The notes: generated by a model not told the origin, from the sequence alone. Positions 37,231-47,909 are shown, counted from the first letter of the stretch. The stretch is DNA of 64,000 bases from Phormidium tanganyikae FI6-MK23 (GCA_019359175.1 JAHHHU010000016.1:46781-110780), one strand, 5' to 3'. A program made the numbers and translations.

Positions 37231-38787
37231 ATGTCAAATCACACACTTCCTGACAAACTCGTTCGGATTGGCTCTGTGGAAATCAGTTTGAGCCAATCGG
37301 AAGAACTTTTCCGAGCCTATGTTGAGACCGCTAACGATATGGTTTACACCGTGGATTTAGACGGCATATTGACCTACATGAATTCCTATGGTCAAAAACT
37401 GCTCGGATGCACTAGAGAAGAGATTATCGGGCGATCGTACCTGGATTTCGTCTCACCGTTGCACCGTGAAAAAACGTTGCAAGCCTTCACCAATTTGATC
37501 AAAACAGGTGAACTCAGAGATTTTGAATTTGTGCTGACAACTTCACGCGGTACAGAGCTTCATCTTGAAGTCAACGGTAAGCTTTTGTTCCGAGATGAAG
37601 AACTGATTGGAGGCATGGGGATTGGGCGCGATATCACCGAACGTAAGCGTATCGAAAAACAGCTTCAAATCTTTTCTCGCGCGGTTGAATCGGCATATGA
37701 CAGCACCGTAATTACGGACTTAAATGGCAAAATTGTGTATGCAAATTCCGCTGCAAGTCGAATTTTCAATTGGCAAGCAGAAATGCTAGTTGGAACACAC
37801 GCGGCTGTTTTTTATCCCGAACGAAAGCAAACAGAATTATTGATTGCTCAAGCGATCGGAGGAGGTTGGAGCGGCGAGGTGATTTGTCATCGTCGCAACG
37901 GTGATTCTTTTCCGGCTTTAGTGTCAGTTAGTCCGATTTTAGATGAACACAATCAGCCCACCGCAGTCTCAATGATCACTCGTGACATTACGCAGCAAAA
38001 ACAAACAGCGGCGGAACTGGCGGCAAAAAATGACGAACTCGAACGCGCATCGCGGATGAAGTCGGATTTCTTGGCGAATATGTCTCACGAGTTACGAACG
38101 CCATTGACTTCAATTTTGGGCTTTTCGTCGATTCTGCAAAAACAGATTTTTGGCGCTCTCAACTCAAAACAGCAACTTTACATTCATCAGATTTACCAGA
38201 GCGGACAGCATTTATTAGGTCTAATCAACGATGTGCTGGACTTGTCGAAAGTTGAAGCGGGACAGTTGCGGTTAGAACTTGCGCCGCTCGTGGTCGATGA
38301 AGTCTGCGAGAAAACCCTGACGTTTGTGAATGAGCAAGCTCGGATTCGAGGCTTGACCTTAACTTCCTCGATCGAGCCAAATTTAGAACCATTGATGGCA
38401 GACGAACTGCGACTGCGTCAAATGCTGCTGAATTTGCTTTCTAATGCAATCAAGTTCTCAAACGAGGGCGGCGAAATTGGATTAAATGTGAAAATGTTCG
38501 GGGAGTCGCTCCATCTCACGGTATGGGATCAAGGAATTGGCATTCCCGAAGACAAACAGCATTTGTTGTTCCATCCGTTCCAGCAGGTCGATGGTTCGCT
38601 GTCTCGTAGACATGAAGGCACCGGGCTGGGGTTAGCGCTGACCAAGAAACTCGCTGAACTTCATTCTGGTACGGTCGTGATGGAATCGAAAGAAGGGGAA
38701 GGCAGTCAGTTCACGATTTGTCTACCGATGAACTTGCAGCATCCTGCAACGGTTCCCACGATCGCGATCGAGCCAAATCGGAGATAG
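37231..38787 (+). CDS. PAS-PAS sensor histidine kinase
   Basis: About 518 residues, soluble. Two PAS domains (about 25-135, beginning FRAYVETANDMVYTVDLDGI, and about 145-265, with SRAVESAYDSTVITDLNGKI) are each followed by a PAC-like end (GGMGIGRDITERKR, VSMITRDITQQKQ). Then come HisKA ([20 protein letters not shown]) and HATPase (NLLSNAIKFSNEGG, DQGIGIPEDKQ, EGTGLGLALTKKLAELH). ATG at 37231 is chosen; a GTG lies two codons earlier. There is no cognate regulator next door. The PAS domains probably sense redox or small ligands. Confidence 0.92.
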   Translation: MSNHTLPDKLVRIGSVEISLSQSEELFRAYVETANDMVYTVDLDGILTYMNSYGQKLLGCTREEIIGRSYLDFVSPLHREKTLQAFTNLIKTGELRDFEFVLTTSRGTELHLEVNGKLLFRDEELIGGMGIGRDITERKRIEKQLQIFSRAVESAYDSTVITDLNGKIVYANSAASRIFNWQAEMLVGTHAAVFYPERKQTELLIAQAIGGGWSGEVICHRRNGDSFPALVSVSPILDEHNQPTAVSMITRDITQQKQTAAELAAKNDELERASRMKSDFLANMSHELRTPLTSILGFSSILQKQIFGALNSKQQLYIHQIYQSGQHLLGLINDVLDLSKVEAGQLRLELAPLVVDEVCEKTLTFVNEQARIRGLTLTSSIEPNLEPLMADELRLRQMLLNLLSNAIKFSNEGGEIGLNVKMFGESLHLTVWDQGIGIPEDKQHLLFHPFQQVDGSLSRRHEGTGLGLALTKKLAELHSGTVVMESKEGEGSQFTICLPMNLQHPATVPTIAIEPNRR

Positions 38788-38838
38788 AACCTGCTAGAGA
38801 TGTTATGGTGATCAGTGCCATTTCTCTGTGATGGATTT

Positions 38839-39690
38839 ATGCTGTCTGATGTTGTGTTGGCGTTTCAGTTTACCTCGCCGGGGCGCGGCATTGAATTGGG
38901 CCCGTTGTCGATTCGGTGGTATGGCGTTCTGATTGCCACGGCGGTGCTAGTCGGAGTGAATTTGTCTCAGTACCTAGCATCCCGGCGGCAGGTGAATCCG
39001 GAGCTACTGAGTGATCTGGCGATTTGGCTAGTCCTCGCGGCGATTCCGAGTGCGCGGCTCTACTATGTGCTGTTTCAGTGGCACGACTATGCCTCGAATC
39101 CAGGATCGATTATTGCGATCTGGCAGGGCGGGATCGCAATTCATGGGGCAATTTTGGGGGGCACGATCGCGGCTCTAATTTTTGCTAGGTTGAAGCGAAT
39201 CTCGTTCTGGCAGCTAGCGGATTTGGTTGCACCGTCGCTGATTTTGGGACAAGCGATCGGGCGCTGGGGAAATTTCTTCAATTCTGAAGCGTTCGGCAGT
39301 CCGACCGATTTACCTTGGAAGCTGTTTATTCCGCCCGATCGCCGTCCGCTCGGTTTGGAAACGGTGGCGTACTATCACCCAACCTTCTTGTATGAATCGC
39401 TGTGGAATTTGGGTGTATTTGCGTTGTTGATGTTTCTGTTCTTCAAGCGACCCCGGCTGAAGGTTGGAACGCTGTTTTTAACTTATATGGTGGCGTATAG
39501 TGCGGGGCGCGTTTGGATTGAGGGACTGAGAACCGATAGTTTGATGATAGGGTTTCTAAAAATGGCTCAGGTCGTGAGTCTAACTGGAATTGCGATCGGG
39601 CTTCTCGGCTTAGTGTGGCTGTATGTGTTTCGTCGATCGCTTCCCGATGTTGTGCCTGATTCAAACCCAGATTCACAACCTTCTCGATAA
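38839..39690 (+). CDS. lgt: Prolipoprotein diacylglyceryl transferase
   Basis: About 283 residues, seven hydrophobic segments. Lgt transfers diacylglycerol from phosphatidylglycerol to the lipobox cysteine of pre-lipoproteins in the plasma membrane. Signatures include [26 protein letters not shown] with the catalytic histidine, and [16 protein letters not shown] at 38839 is preferred; a GTG eight codons upstream only adds residues not found in the family. A strong hairpin follows the stop. Confidence 0.95.
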   Translation: MLSDVVLAFQFTSPGRGIELGPLSIRWYGVLIATAVLVGVNLSQYLASRRQVNPELLSDLAIWLVLAAIPSARLYYVLFQWHDYASNPGSIIAIWQGGIAIHGAILGGTIAALIFARLKRISFWQLADLVAPSLILGQAIGRWGNFFNSEAFGSPTDLPWKLFIPPDRRPLGLETVAYYHPTFLYESLWNLGVFALLMFLFFKRPRLKVGTLFLTYMVAYSAGRVWIEGLRTDSLMIGFLKMAQVVSLTGIAIGLLGLVWLYVFRRSLPDVVPDSNPDSQPSR

Positions 39691-39692
39691 GG

Positions 39693-39723
39693 AAATCCCC
39701 CAGAGGAAGTTCCTCCAGGGAAT
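39693..39723 (+). terminator. Hairpin downstream of lgt
   Basis: GAGGAA at 39703-39708 pairs with TTCCTC at 39710-39715, extended outward by TCCC/GGGA. It follows the lgt stop by two bases. No T-run; likely ends or stabilises the lgt transcript. Confidence 0.5.
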
Positions 39724-39800
39724 TAGTCAGGGTGCATCTACCAATTTCCTTTCCGCTGAGGATAGAGGCAAATCCGGGAAATTTATCGATCGTTATCATC

Positions 39801-40607
39801 ATGAGTACCAACTCTTCCTTATCACCAGGGGTTTACATTGTGGGTGCGGGGCCAGGAGATCCTGACCTACTTACGGTGAAAGCCAAAAAACTTTTAGCAC
39901 AGGCAGACACGATCGTATTTGCCGATTCTTTAGTGCCGCCAGAGATCCTAGAAGGAGTTCGCCCAGATGCAGAAGTGATTCCCACCGCAGATAAAACGCT
40001 GGAGGAAATCTTACCGATTTTGATCGATCGAGTGCGATCGCAAAAATCCGTCGTTCGCCTGCATTCTGGCGATCCATGCCTCTACAGCGCCATTCAAGAA
40101 CAAATGCAGGCACTCTTTGAAGCCAATATTCCGTTTGAAGTCATCCCCGGCATTAGTGCATTTCAGTTAGCATCCGCTCGATTGCGGGTCGAATTCACCA
40201 TTCCCGGATTAGTTCAATCCATCATTCTCACGCGCATCAGCGGACGCACTCAAGTTCCTGAATCTGAAGAACTTTCCTCATTAGCAGCACATCGATCGAC
40301 GCTTTGCCTTTATCTCAGCGCCCGACACATTGAAGCCGCCCAGCAAAAACTATTGCAGCACTATCCCGCAGAAACTCCCGTTGCAATCTGTTTCCGACTC
40401 GGTTGGTCAGATGAAAAAATTCGACTCGTTCCGCTCAACCAAATGGCGGAAGTGACTCAGCAAGAAAATCTAGTTCGCACCACAATGTATGTGATTAGTT
40501 CTGCACTGAGTGCGGCAACTGTACCTTACCAATACGCAGGAATCGATCAAGTCACGGGAAAACGATCGCAGCTTTATCATCCGAACCACGATCGCTTATT
40601 TCGCTAA
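39801..40607 (+). CDS. cobM: Precorrin-4 C11-methyltransferase
   Basis: About 268 residues of the tetrapyrrole methylase family. The N-terminal GVYIVGAGPGDPDLLTVKA, then ADTIVFADSLV, VVRLHSGDPCLYSAI and VIPGISAFQLASARL match CobM/CbiF, which methylates C11 in corrin-ring (vitamin B12) synthesis. Later blocks are LCLYLSARHIE and the C-terminal YQYAGIDQ. ATG at 39801 is chosen since the long in-frame upstream extension has no family support. It overlaps the convergent Uma2 gene by 12 bases. Confidence 0.92.
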   Translation: MSTNSSLSPGVYIVGAGPGDPDLLTVKAKKLLAQADTIVFADSLVPPEILEGVRPDAEVIPTADKTLEEILPILIDRVRSQKSVVRLHSGDPCLYSAIQEQMQALFEANIPFEVIPGISAFQLASARLRVEFTIPGLVQSIILTRISGRTQVPESEELSSLAAHRSTLCLYLSARHIEAAQQKLLQHYPAETPVAICFRLGWSDEKIRLVPLNQMAEVTQQENLVRTTMYVISSALSAATVPYQYAGIDQVTGKRSQLYHPNHDRLFR

Positions 40608-41174
40608 AATCTGAGACGCTGTCCAGTCAAAGGCGGAAATGACGATCAATTCAACCCGCACATCGCCCTTAAAGATCTTGTCCTCGTACTGTCCTTCTAC
40701 CCACTGACAAATGGTTACTTGACGTTCTTCAGGGTCGATAATCCAATATTCAGCAATTCCTCGCGCCGCGTATTCGGTTCGCTTGTAGCGATAATCACGA
40801 TTCCGGTTCTCGCTCCCAGGTGAAACCACTTCGACCACTAGAACAGGCGGCGGCATCTCGCGGGTAATGATATTTCGAGATTTGTCAGCGATCGCAGCAT
40901 AACCTTCATCGCTCAACACCACCAAATCCGGCAACCGAACTTTTGCCCGACGACCACTGACTTCGAGTTCAACATCTTTGGGATTGAGCAACGCGATTGG
41001 AAAAAATTTCGCCAACTCAAAGAACAACCGCTTCACGATCTGGCAGTTCTCCGGCGACTCGGTTGGCATCTCGACTAATACTCCATCCACCAATTCGTAT
41101 CGCGTGTCTGTGCCATCATCGAACGCCAGAAACGCCTCGATCGTCAGCAGTTCTGAAGAAATGCTCTGAATCAT
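40596..41174 (-). CDS. Uma2 family (DUF820) endonuclease-like protein
   Basis: A 192-residue PD-(D/E)XK-fold protein of the Uma2 group, one of the most expanded families in cyanobacteria. The hallmark series is RYELVDGVLVEMP, RLPDLVVLSDEG, PPVLVVEVVSPGSENRNRDY, the Lys in YRYKRTEYAARGIAEYWIID and VTICQWVEGQY. The role is unsettled; members are often found beside mobile elements. A similar protein lies at 53835-54401. Convergent with cobM and upstream-adjacent to argC. Confidence 0.92.
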   Translation of the reverse strand: MIQSISSELLTIEAFLAFDDGTDTRYELVDGVLVEMPTESPENCQIVKRLFFELAKFFPIALLNPKDVELEVSGRRAKVRLPDLVVLSDEGYAAIADKSRNIITREMPPPVLVVEVVSPGSENRNRDYRYKRTEYAARGIAEYWIIDPEERQVTICQWVEGQYEDKIFKGDVRVELIVISAFDWTASQILAK

Positions 41175-41206
41175 GGCTAAAACTTCCAGACCTTTTCTCC
41201 ATTATG

Positions 41207-42265
41207 TCAAGGATAGAAGCTGAACTTCGGTAATCCGAGCGTTTCCTCCCAGCCCATCATAATGTTGAGACATTGAATCGCTTGTCCGGCTTGACCTTTT
41301 AGCAAATTGTCGATCGCAGACATCACAATCACCCGACCCGTTCGCGCGTCTACTTCGATGCCGATGTAGCAAAGATTTGTCCCACACGCCCACTTCGTCT
41401 GAGGATAAGTGCCGCTCGGTAGCAGCTTCACCCAAGGCGACGATCGATAAAACGCGCCGTAAATCGTCAGCAAATCATCCCGCACTAAACCCGGATCACG
41501 TAACGTTGCGTAAACTGTCGCCAAAATTCCTCGCACCATCGGTATCAAATGTGGCGTGAATTGAATCAGAACTTCATGCCCTGCCAAATCGCTGCAAACC
41601 TGCTCAATCTCTGGCGTGTGTCGATGTCGAGTCACCCCATACGCACCGAGAGAATTATCGGCTTCGGCTAAAAGAAAACTGGTTTTTGGCACACGACCGC
41701 CCCCAGATGTTCCGGATTTTGCATCAATGATTGCGGTTTCTGGAACTATCAACCCCTGTTTTAACAACGGAGACAATGCCAACAAACTCGCTGTCGGATA
41801 GCAACCCGGACAACCCACCAGTTGAGCCTGTGCAATACGATCGCGATAGAGTTCTGGCAGCCCATACACCGCCGTTTCCGCGATCGCCTGATCGCTACGA
41901 TCGCCCCCGTACCACTGTTTATACACACCCAGATCCGAGAAGCGGTAATCTGCGGACAGATCCAGCACCTTACAGCCCTTCTCAATCAACACGGGAGCCA
42001 TCTTTAATGCCAAGCCATTCGGCAGCGAGAGAAACACCACTTCACAACGTTCAGCAATTTTATCAAGATCAATTGGTTCGATTTGCTGTTGTACGGCGTG
42101 GAACAGATGCGGATACTGACTAGCAAAGTCTTGTCCAGCGGTGCTGTCTCCTCCCAAATATGCCAACTCCAAAAGCGGATGATCGAGCAATAGGCGAACT
42201 AACTGAACTCCCCCATAGCCCGATGCCCCGACTATCCCCACGGAGACTCGTTTTGAATCACCCAT
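41207..42265 (-). CDS. argC: N-acetyl-gamma-glutamyl-phosphate reductase
   Basis: A 352-residue enzyme of arginine biosynthesis (third step), reducing N-acetylglutamyl phosphate to the semialdehyde with NADPH. The dinucleotide motif is [18 protein letters not shown], and the catalytic cysteine is in [16 protein letters not shown]. Other conserved parts are [20 protein letters not shown] and [11 protein letters not shown], with the catalytic histidine in [12 protein letters not shown]. Length and start are normal. Confidence 0.97.
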   Translation of the reverse strand: MGDSKRVSVGIVGASGYGGVQLVRLLLDHPLLELAYLGGDSTAGQDFASQYPHLFHAVQQQIEPIDLDKIAERCEVVFLSLPNGLALKMAPVLIEKGCKVLDLSADYRFSDLGVYKQWYGGDRSDQAIAETAVYGLPELYRDRIAQAQLVGCPGCYPTASLLALSPLLKQGLIVPETAIIDAKSGTSGGGRVPKTSFLLAEADNSLGAYGVTRHRHTPEIEQVCSDLAGHEVLIQFTPHLIPMVRGILATVYATLRDPGLVRDDLLTIYGAFYRSSPWVKLLPSGTYPQTKWACGTNLCYIGIEVDARTGRVIVMSAIDNLLKGQAGQAIQCLNIMMGWEETLGLPKFSFYP

Positions 42266-42647
42266 AGCCTCGACCTTCTGTGAATTACCTTAATGTTTGC
42301 TGCATTGTAATGCCGATCGCGCAATTCTCAAAGCAGATTCTGAGAGAATTTGACCCCGACTTGCCCCCTTTTAATCTAGGAGTTCGAGCCGGAGAGAACT
42401 GCCTGCCGCGATACCAGTTTCATAAAAGAAGACCTAACAGGAGGATTGTGTGTACCCACAGTTATTTCACAAAACTTAAAACTTGCCTGATGCTTACGAA
42501 CTGAACTTATGCAACTGTATCCCGTGATGCTTGCGTCCTGCCTAGCATTCCACGTAAAAAGAATTACAATTGAACCATGAGTTCCGTAGTCAAAAGAATT
42601 ACAATCAAAGATAAGTCCGCTTCAAGAAACTTTACGGTGTAGTCGCC
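42266..42647. promoter_or_regulatory. ribBA upstream region with a repeated 14-mer
   Basis: No gene is supported in these 380 bases. AAAAGAATTACAAT occurs twice in the same direction at 42557-42570 and 42592-42605, 35 bases apart, close to the ribBA start: candidate regulator sites or promoter duplications. A strong AGGAGG at 42439-42444 precedes GTG codons that would open only a 9- or 18-residue frame, possibly a leader peptide. No FMN-riboswitch core is present. Confidence 0.45.
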
Positions 42648-44342
42648 TTGAACTTCTCTGTTAAATCGTCTCAACCAACCTATACCCAACCGTTCACCTT
42701 TGACTCGATCGAGGATGCTTTAGCTGACCTGAAAGCAGGACGAGCTATCGTTGTCGTCGATGATGAGAACCGGGAAAACGAAGGGGATGTCATCTGCGCC
42801 GCGCAGTATGCCACCGCTGACATGATCAATTTCATGGCAGTTTATGCAAGAGGTCTAATCTGTCTCGCAATGACCGGAGACAGGCTAGATGAACTCGATA
42901 TTCCATTAATGGTGCGAGAAAATACGGACAGCAACCAAACTGCTTTCACTGTAAGCATTGATGCGTCTCCGCGTATCGGTGTTACTACTGGGATTTCTGC
43001 TGACGATCGCTCAAAAACGATCCAAGCGGTTCTCGATCCAGCCACTCGTCCCAATGATTTACGTCGTCCCGGTCACATCTTCCCGATTCGGGCAAGAGAA
43101 GGCGGAGTGCTAAAACGTGCTGGGCATACCGAAGCCGCAGTCGATTTGTCGCTGTTAGCAGGATTGTATCCGGCGGGTGTAATTTGCGAAATTCAGAATC
43201 CGGATGGTTCGATGGCGCGACTGCCGGAGTTGATTGAATATTCCAAAGAACACGATTTGAAGATCATTAGCATTGCCGATCTGATCAGCTATCGTTTGCG
43301 GCACGAACGCTTTGTGCATCGCGAAACGGTTGCAGATTTGCCCTCTCAATTTGGGCACTTCAAGATTTACGGCTATCGTAATCTCCTGGATAATACCGAG
43401 CACGTCGCGATCGTCAAAGGTGATCCGTCTGAGTTTCCGGATCAGTCTGTGATGGTGCGCGTCCATTCGGAGTGCTTGACTGGGGATTCGCTCGGTTCGC
43501 TGCGGTGTGATTGTCGAGTGCAGCTTGAAGCCGCACTGAAGATGATCGAGCATAACGGCTCTGGAGTCGTCGTGTATCTGCGGCAAGAAGGGCGCGGCAT
43601 TGGACTGGTGAATAAGTTAAAGGCATATTCGCTGCAAGATATGGGACTCGATACGGTCGAAGCAAATGAGCGATTGGGCTTTCCGGCTGATTTGCGCGAT
43701 TACGGAGTAGGCGCTCAGATTCTGAACGATTTGGGGGTGAAGCAGATTCGATTGATTACAAATAATCCGCGTAAGATCGCAGGCTTAAAAGGCTATGGAT
43801 TAGAAATGGTCGATCGCGTTCCGCTCTTAACCGAAGCAACTAGCTATAACTCTAGTTACTTAACTACAAAGGCGGAAAAATTAGGGCATTTATTTCTCCG
43901 CACTTATTTAGTCACGATCGCGCTACATCTCCGCGATGATCTAAATTCTGTGACCGAACGCTATGCGCTCCTAGAGAAACTGCGTCACGTTGCCAAAACT
44001 CACGATTTGATGTTGCAGGAAGAAACGCGACCGATGGCGTTAGCGCTATTCGATCAAGCTTCTTTAATCATCAATTTGGGATTTGAGCAGGAAATCGTGA
44101 ATGAAGCGGACTGGTATAAGGCTTCGCAGCATTCATTTACGATCGCCATCGCGGGAATTCTCGATCAAATCTCGATGGGCTTGTCGTTGGAGAAGCTAGA
44201 GTTTCTAGTTTCTCCTGGAACTGACCCGCTGACCGGATTGCAGATTCAACTCGATCGAGAAACCTATTCGCTACATCATCTACCTTCAAAAGTCTGTGAA
44301 TCGCTCTCAACGCAAACGATTTACAGTTTTTTGAAAGCTTGA
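42648..44342 (+). CDS. ribBA: Bifunctional DHBP synthase / GTP cyclohydrolase II (extended RibBA)
   Basis: A 564-residue riboflavin-pathway enzyme. The RibB domain (about 17-215) has [19 protein letters not shown] and [20 protein letters not shown] and makes dihydroxybutanone phosphate from ribulose-5-phosphate. The RibA domain (about 220-420) has the zinc ligands in [16 protein letters not shown] and the catalytic [17 protein letters not shown], opening GTP. A further 145-residue C-terminal extension (from about [17 protein letters not shown]) is not part of either enzyme. The start must be TTG at 42648, since the first in-frame ATG is inside the RibB domain. Convergent with nblS, three bases apart. 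Confidence 0.95.
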   Translation: MNFSVKSSQPTYTQPFTFDSIEDALADLKAGRAIVVVDDENRENEGDVICAAQYATADMINFMAVYARGLICLAMTGDRLDELDIPLMVRENTDSNQTAFTVSIDASPRIGVTTGISADDRSKTIQAVLDPATRPNDLRRPGHIFPIRAREGGVLKRAGHTEAAVDLSLLAGLYPAGVICEIQNPDGSMARLPELIEYSKEHDLKIISIADLISYRLRHERFVHRETVADLPSQFGHFKIYGYRNLLDNTEHVAIVKGDPSEFPDQSVMVRVHSECLTGDSLGSLRCDCRVQLEAALKMIEHNGSGVVVYLRQEGRGIGLVNKLKAYSLQDMGLDTVEANERLGFPADLRDYGVGAQILNDLGVKQIRLITNNPRKIAGLKGYGLEMVDRVPLLTEATSYNSSYLTTKAEKLGHLFLRTYLVTIALHLRDDLNSVTERYALLEKLRHVAKTHDLMLQEETRPMALALFDQASLIINLGFEQEIVNEADWYKASQHSFTIAIAGILDQISMGLSLEKLEFLVSPGTDPLTGLQIQLDRETYSLHHLPSKVCESLSTQTIYSFLKA

Positions 44343-44345
44343 AAT

Positions 44346-46304
44346 TTAGGGTGCATTTACCGCTTCGATTAACCCTGAAGGCTCAACTGCCATCTCTGCG
44401 ATTTCGGCGTTCTCTTGAAACACGACGAGATCAAACCAAAACGTCGTCCCGCAGCCGACTTCACTCACAAGGCGAACTCGACTTCGATGCCGCTCAATAA
44501 TGTTTTTGACGATCGACAGTCCGAGCCCAGTTCCTTCGAGCGTATGCACTCGATTTTCAACTCGGAAGAATCGATCGAAAATGGCTGCTTGATCCACTCC
44601 ATCAATCCCGATCCCGGTATCGCAGATCTCAATGCGGACAAATTGCTGAGATTGAGCTTCATGCGAGGGCAGCGAGTAAGCCCGAAGCACAACTTTTCCA
44701 CCCGCCTCGGTAAATTTCAGCGCATTTCCGACTAGGTTGGCGAAGACTTGAAGCAGCAAATCATAATGTCCAAACACAGGCGGTAAATTCGGCTCGACAT
44801 CCTGGAGCAGTTCGATGCCTTTGTCTTTGGCGTTGAGCTGATAAGTTCTGAGAATTTGCTCAACGGGTTGCGCCAGATCGATCGCTTCAAATTGATAAAT
44901 TTTGCAGGATTCTAAACGAGAGAGATCGAGGACATCGTTGACGAGGCGAGTTAAGCGATCGGTTTCTCGATTCGCGGTTTCGAGGAATTCGTGTTTCTGC
45001 GTGTCGGTCAGTTCTTCACCGTATTCGTAGAGAGTTTCGATAAACGATTTGATGTTAAATAACGGGGTTCGGAGTTCGTGCGAGACGTTGCTGATAAATT
45101 GGCTCTTAGCTTCGTTGAGTTCGACTTCGCGCGTGATGTCTTGCACCGTAACGGCAATTCCTTTCACGTTGTCGCGTACTGGGTCAACAACAGCATTTAA
45201 CAAGACTCGCAGCGTTCGGTTATTTGGCTCGATCGCAGTAATCCGAAATTCCGCTTCTTCGCGCAGTCCGCCCCGCGCCATTTCATAAAGTGGTCTTGTA
45301 AGTTCGACTTGAACCGCAACCGGGAAGACGTGTAGAGCGTTTTCGCCCTCGATCGCTTTGGTATCCCAACCGAAGATTCTCCGGGCGGTTGGATTCGCCA
45401 ATACGACCTGCATATTGGCATCAAGCAGCACTGCACCATCTGCGATCGTCGAAACCAAGGTTTCTAATTTCGCTTTTTCTGCGGTGAGTTCTTCAATGTT
45501 TTGCTCTTCGTACCGCTCTAAACGTTCCGCCATATCGTTGAAGCTGGCGATCAGTTCACTCAGTTCGACCCCGGCTCCAACCGGAAGATCGACGCGCTGT
45601 TTAAAGTTTCCGGTGGCAATGTTGCGAACCCCGATCACCAGTTCGCGGATCGGTTTTGTGATTTGCAGCGCGTTAAACACTGCACCGAGAATTACCATCA
45701 CCCAGATCGAAACGAAAACTGCGATCGTTACATCGCGCGTTAGGTGTGAGGACGTGACTACTGTAGGATTCGGATTTGTGCCGATCGCTAAAACACCGAG
45801 ATATCTCCCTTCAAAGACCAACGGCACAAATACGTCGGTCACTTCTCCATCGGGTGTGAGGTGTTGGCGCACCATTGGGCGATCGGTACGAGCGGTAAAA
45901 TCTTCGGGCAGGTGAATCTTGCGCTGAATCGTGAGCGAGTTTTGAACTTCAGCATCAGAGAACGGAATGCCAAAAAAGATATTGCCATCCGCATCGGCGT
46001 AGAGCATATACCGAATGCTAGAAGTGCTGCTATAGAACCGATGCGAAAATTGAGCCAGTTCCGTTCGATTCTCTTCATTCACTAACGGGGCAACGTTCGC
46101 GGCTAGCAACAAGCCCAAATCGCTCCCGAAGCGCGTATCGTTCATTCGGGCATCCATTTGGATGGTATTCACCGCCCAAAACGTTAAGCCGCTCATCACG
46201 ATCGACACAACTAAGGTTGCGGCTGCCATCAGCTTTGTCTGGAGGCTAAAACCAGACCACCAGCGGCGTAGAACATCCGGAATTTGAGCGACTAAGGATG
46301 ACAC
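44346..46304 (-). CDS. nblS: Sensor histidine kinase NblS (Hik33/Ycf26)
   Basis: A 652-residue membrane kinase. Transmembrane helix 1 (LMAAATLVVSIVMSGLTFWA), an extracytoplasmic domain with RMNDTRFGSDLGLLLAAN, helix 2 (VFVSIWVMVILGAVFNAL), HAMP, PAS (VSTIADGAVLLDANMQVV), HisKA ([18 protein letters not shown]) and HATPase (NLVGNALKFTEAGG, EGTGLGLSIVKNII) are in the order found in NblS, the conserved cyanobacterial kinase for high light, cold and osmotic stress that signals to RpaB. It is downstream of purD by 85 bases on the same strand, a common cyanobacterial arrangement. Its activator SipA is at 18176. Confidence 0.95.
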   Translation of the reverse strand: MSSLVAQIPDVLRRWWSGFSLQTKLMAAATLVVSIVMSGLTFWAVNTIQMDARMNDTRFGSDLGLLLAANVAPLVNEENRTELAQFSHRFYSSTSSIRYMLYADADGNIFFGIPFSDAEVQNSLTIQRKIHLPEDFTARTDRPMVRQHLTPDGEVTDVFVPLVFEGRYLGVLAIGTNPNPTVVTSSHLTRDVTIAVFVSIWVMVILGAVFNALQITKPIRELVIGVRNIATGNFKQRVDLPVGAGVELSELIASFNDMAERLERYEEQNIEELTAEKAKLETLVSTIADGAVLLDANMQVVLANPTARRIFGWDTKAIEGENALHVFPVAVQVELTRPLYEMARGGLREEAEFRITAIEPNNRTLRVLLNAVVDPVRDNVKGIAVTVQDITREVELNEAKSQFISNVSHELRTPLFNIKSFIETLYEYGEELTDTQKHEFLETANRETDRLTRLVNDVLDLSRLESCKIYQFEAIDLAQPVEQILRTYQLNAKDKGIELLQDVEPNLPPVFGHYDLLLQVFANLVGNALKFTEAGGKVVLRAYSLPSHEAQSQQFVRIEICDTGIGIDGVDQAAIFDRFFRVENRVHTLEGTGLGLSIVKNIIERHRSRVRLVSEVGCGTTFWFDLVVFQENAEIAEMAVEPSGLIEAVNAP

Positions 46305-46389
46305 AGTTAATGATGAAGGTTATGGAACAAAGAAAGACGAAACTTAATGAATTGCTTCTGACTTCGATTTTTTCTTCATCTTACTGCGT

Positions 46390-47667
46390 TTACTTGCTCT
46401 TTACGCGGCTACCAATGTCGCGACGATAGTACATTCCCTCAAATTGAATGCGATCAACCGACCGATAAGCCGCTTCGATCGATTGATCAAACGTTTCCCC
46501 GATCGCGGTCACCCCAAAGACGCGTCCGCCTTCTGTGACCAGTTGATAATTTTTTAACTGAGTTCCAGCATGAAATACAGCGGCTCCGGTTTCTTCTGCG
46601 GCTTCGATTCCGCTAACGGGTAAACCTTTTGGATAGCTGCTGGGATAGCCTTCAGAAGCAATCACAACGCAAGTCGCCGCGCCTGATTTCCATTCGATTT
46701 CGGGAAAGTCTGCGAGTTTTTGTTGGGTGCAAGCGTACAAAAGCTTTTCTAACGGCGTTTCGAGCAGCGGCAGAACAACTTGCGTCTCTGGATCACCGAA
46801 TCGGCAGTTGAATTCGATCACTTTCGGATCGCCTTCCGGGGTGATCATCAGTCCAGCATAAAGAACGCCACGATAATCGATTTGACGATCGCGCAACACT
46901 CGGATTGCAGGTTCAAGAATTTCTTGCTGAATTCGAGACATTAATTCTGGAGTTGCGATCGGAGCCGGAGCATAAGCTCCCATTCCACCCGTATTCCCTC
47001 CGGTATCACCTTCGCCAATCCGCTTGTGATCCTGCGCAGGCAACAATGGGCGAATCGTTAATCCATCTGTCACGGCGAGAATCGAAACTTCCTGACCGAC
47101 AAGACATTCTTCGATTACAACTTGGCTTCCCGCTGCGCCAAACTGACCGGAGAAACAGGCATCGATCGCGGATTCTGCTTGCTCAACGGATTCCGCAACG
47201 GTGACCCCTTTTCCAGCCGCGAGTCCATCGGCTTTAATTACGATCGGCGCACCTTGAGCGCGGATATATTCCTTGGCTGAATTCGCATCGGCGAACACCT
47301 CAGCGCGTGACGTTGGAATTCCCGCATCGCGCATCAATTCTTTTGCCCAAGCCTTACTCGATTCGATTTGTGCGCCTGCTTGAGTTGGGCCAAACACCGT
47401 TAATTCCTGCTGTTTGAGGTAATCGGTGATGCCAAGAGACAGCGGCAATTCGGGGCCCACTACGATCATGCCGATATTATTTACCAGCGCATATCGGGCA
47501 ATGCCTTCAAAATCATCGATCGATAACCCCAGATTCCGACAATTTTTGAGTGAAGCCGTTCCGCCGTTTCCGGGAACACAGATCACTTGCTGGACTTGCG
47601 GGGACTGCAAGAACTTCCAAGCTAGGGCGTGTTCGCGCCCACCATTGCCAACCACCAAAACTCTCAC
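46390..47667 (-). CDS. purD: Phosphoribosylamine-glycine ligase
   Basis: A 425-residue ATP-grasp enzyme of purine synthesis (phosphoribosylamine + glycine + ATP to GAR). Signatures: VLVVGNGGREHALAWK, VVGPELPLSLGI, KADGLAAGKGVTV, the ATP-grasp block VVIEECLVGQEVSILAV, GGNTGGMGAYAPAP, and EFNCRFGDPETQVVLPLL. Normal length. It is the gene before nblS, probably co-transcribed, and divergent from a TPR gene with a 242-base shared promoter region. Confidence 0.97.
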   Translation of the reverse strand: MRVLVVGNGGREHALAWKFLQSPQVQQVICVPGNGGTASLKNCRNLGLSIDDFEGIARYALVNNIGMIVVGPELPLSLGITDYLKQQELTVFGPTQAGAQIESSKAWAKELMRDAGIPTSRAEVFADANSAKEYIRAQGAPIVIKADGLAAGKGVTVAESVEQAESAIDACFSGQFGAAGSQVVIEECLVGQEVSILAVTDGLTIRPLLPAQDHKRIGEGDTGGNTGGMGAYAPAPIATPELMSRIQQEILEPAIRVLRDRQIDYRGVLYAGLMITPEGDPKVIEFNCRFGDPETQVVLPLLETPLEKLLYACTQQKLADFPEIEWKSGAATCVVIASEGYPSSYPKGLPVSGIEAAEETGAAVFHAGTQLKNYQLVTEGGRVFGVTAIGETFDQSIEAAYRSVDRIQFEGMYYRRDIGSRVKSK

Positions 47668-47909
47668 AGTTCCCTCGCTCAGACCTTACTGAATGAATCT
47701 AACGAATAGCGTGACCAATGCGGTTTCACAGCTAGTCCAGTACAAATCTTAAGGCTAACTGTAAAATCTTCAATGCACGGAAATTATGAAGTTTCATTTT
47801 TTGGCTCCGAAATTCGTAAATTTGTGATTTATTTCCCGAATCATACTGAAACTTTTCGGTAGCCTGGAATTCTAGTAGAAAACGACGGTGAAAGACTCAG
47901 GATACAACA

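Noticed and set aside
36798..37291. Two short plus-strand frames before the PAS kinase
   Set aside because: Weak starts, AT-rich chance composition, overlapping each other in different frames.
39724..39800. Cobalamin riboswitch before cobM
   Set aside because: GGTGCAT and AAATCCGGG pieces occur, but the B12-box order is missing and the space is too short.
42266..42647. FMN riboswitch before ribBA
   Set aside because: The conserved AGGATA-type and GGGGCAGGGTG-type elements are absent.
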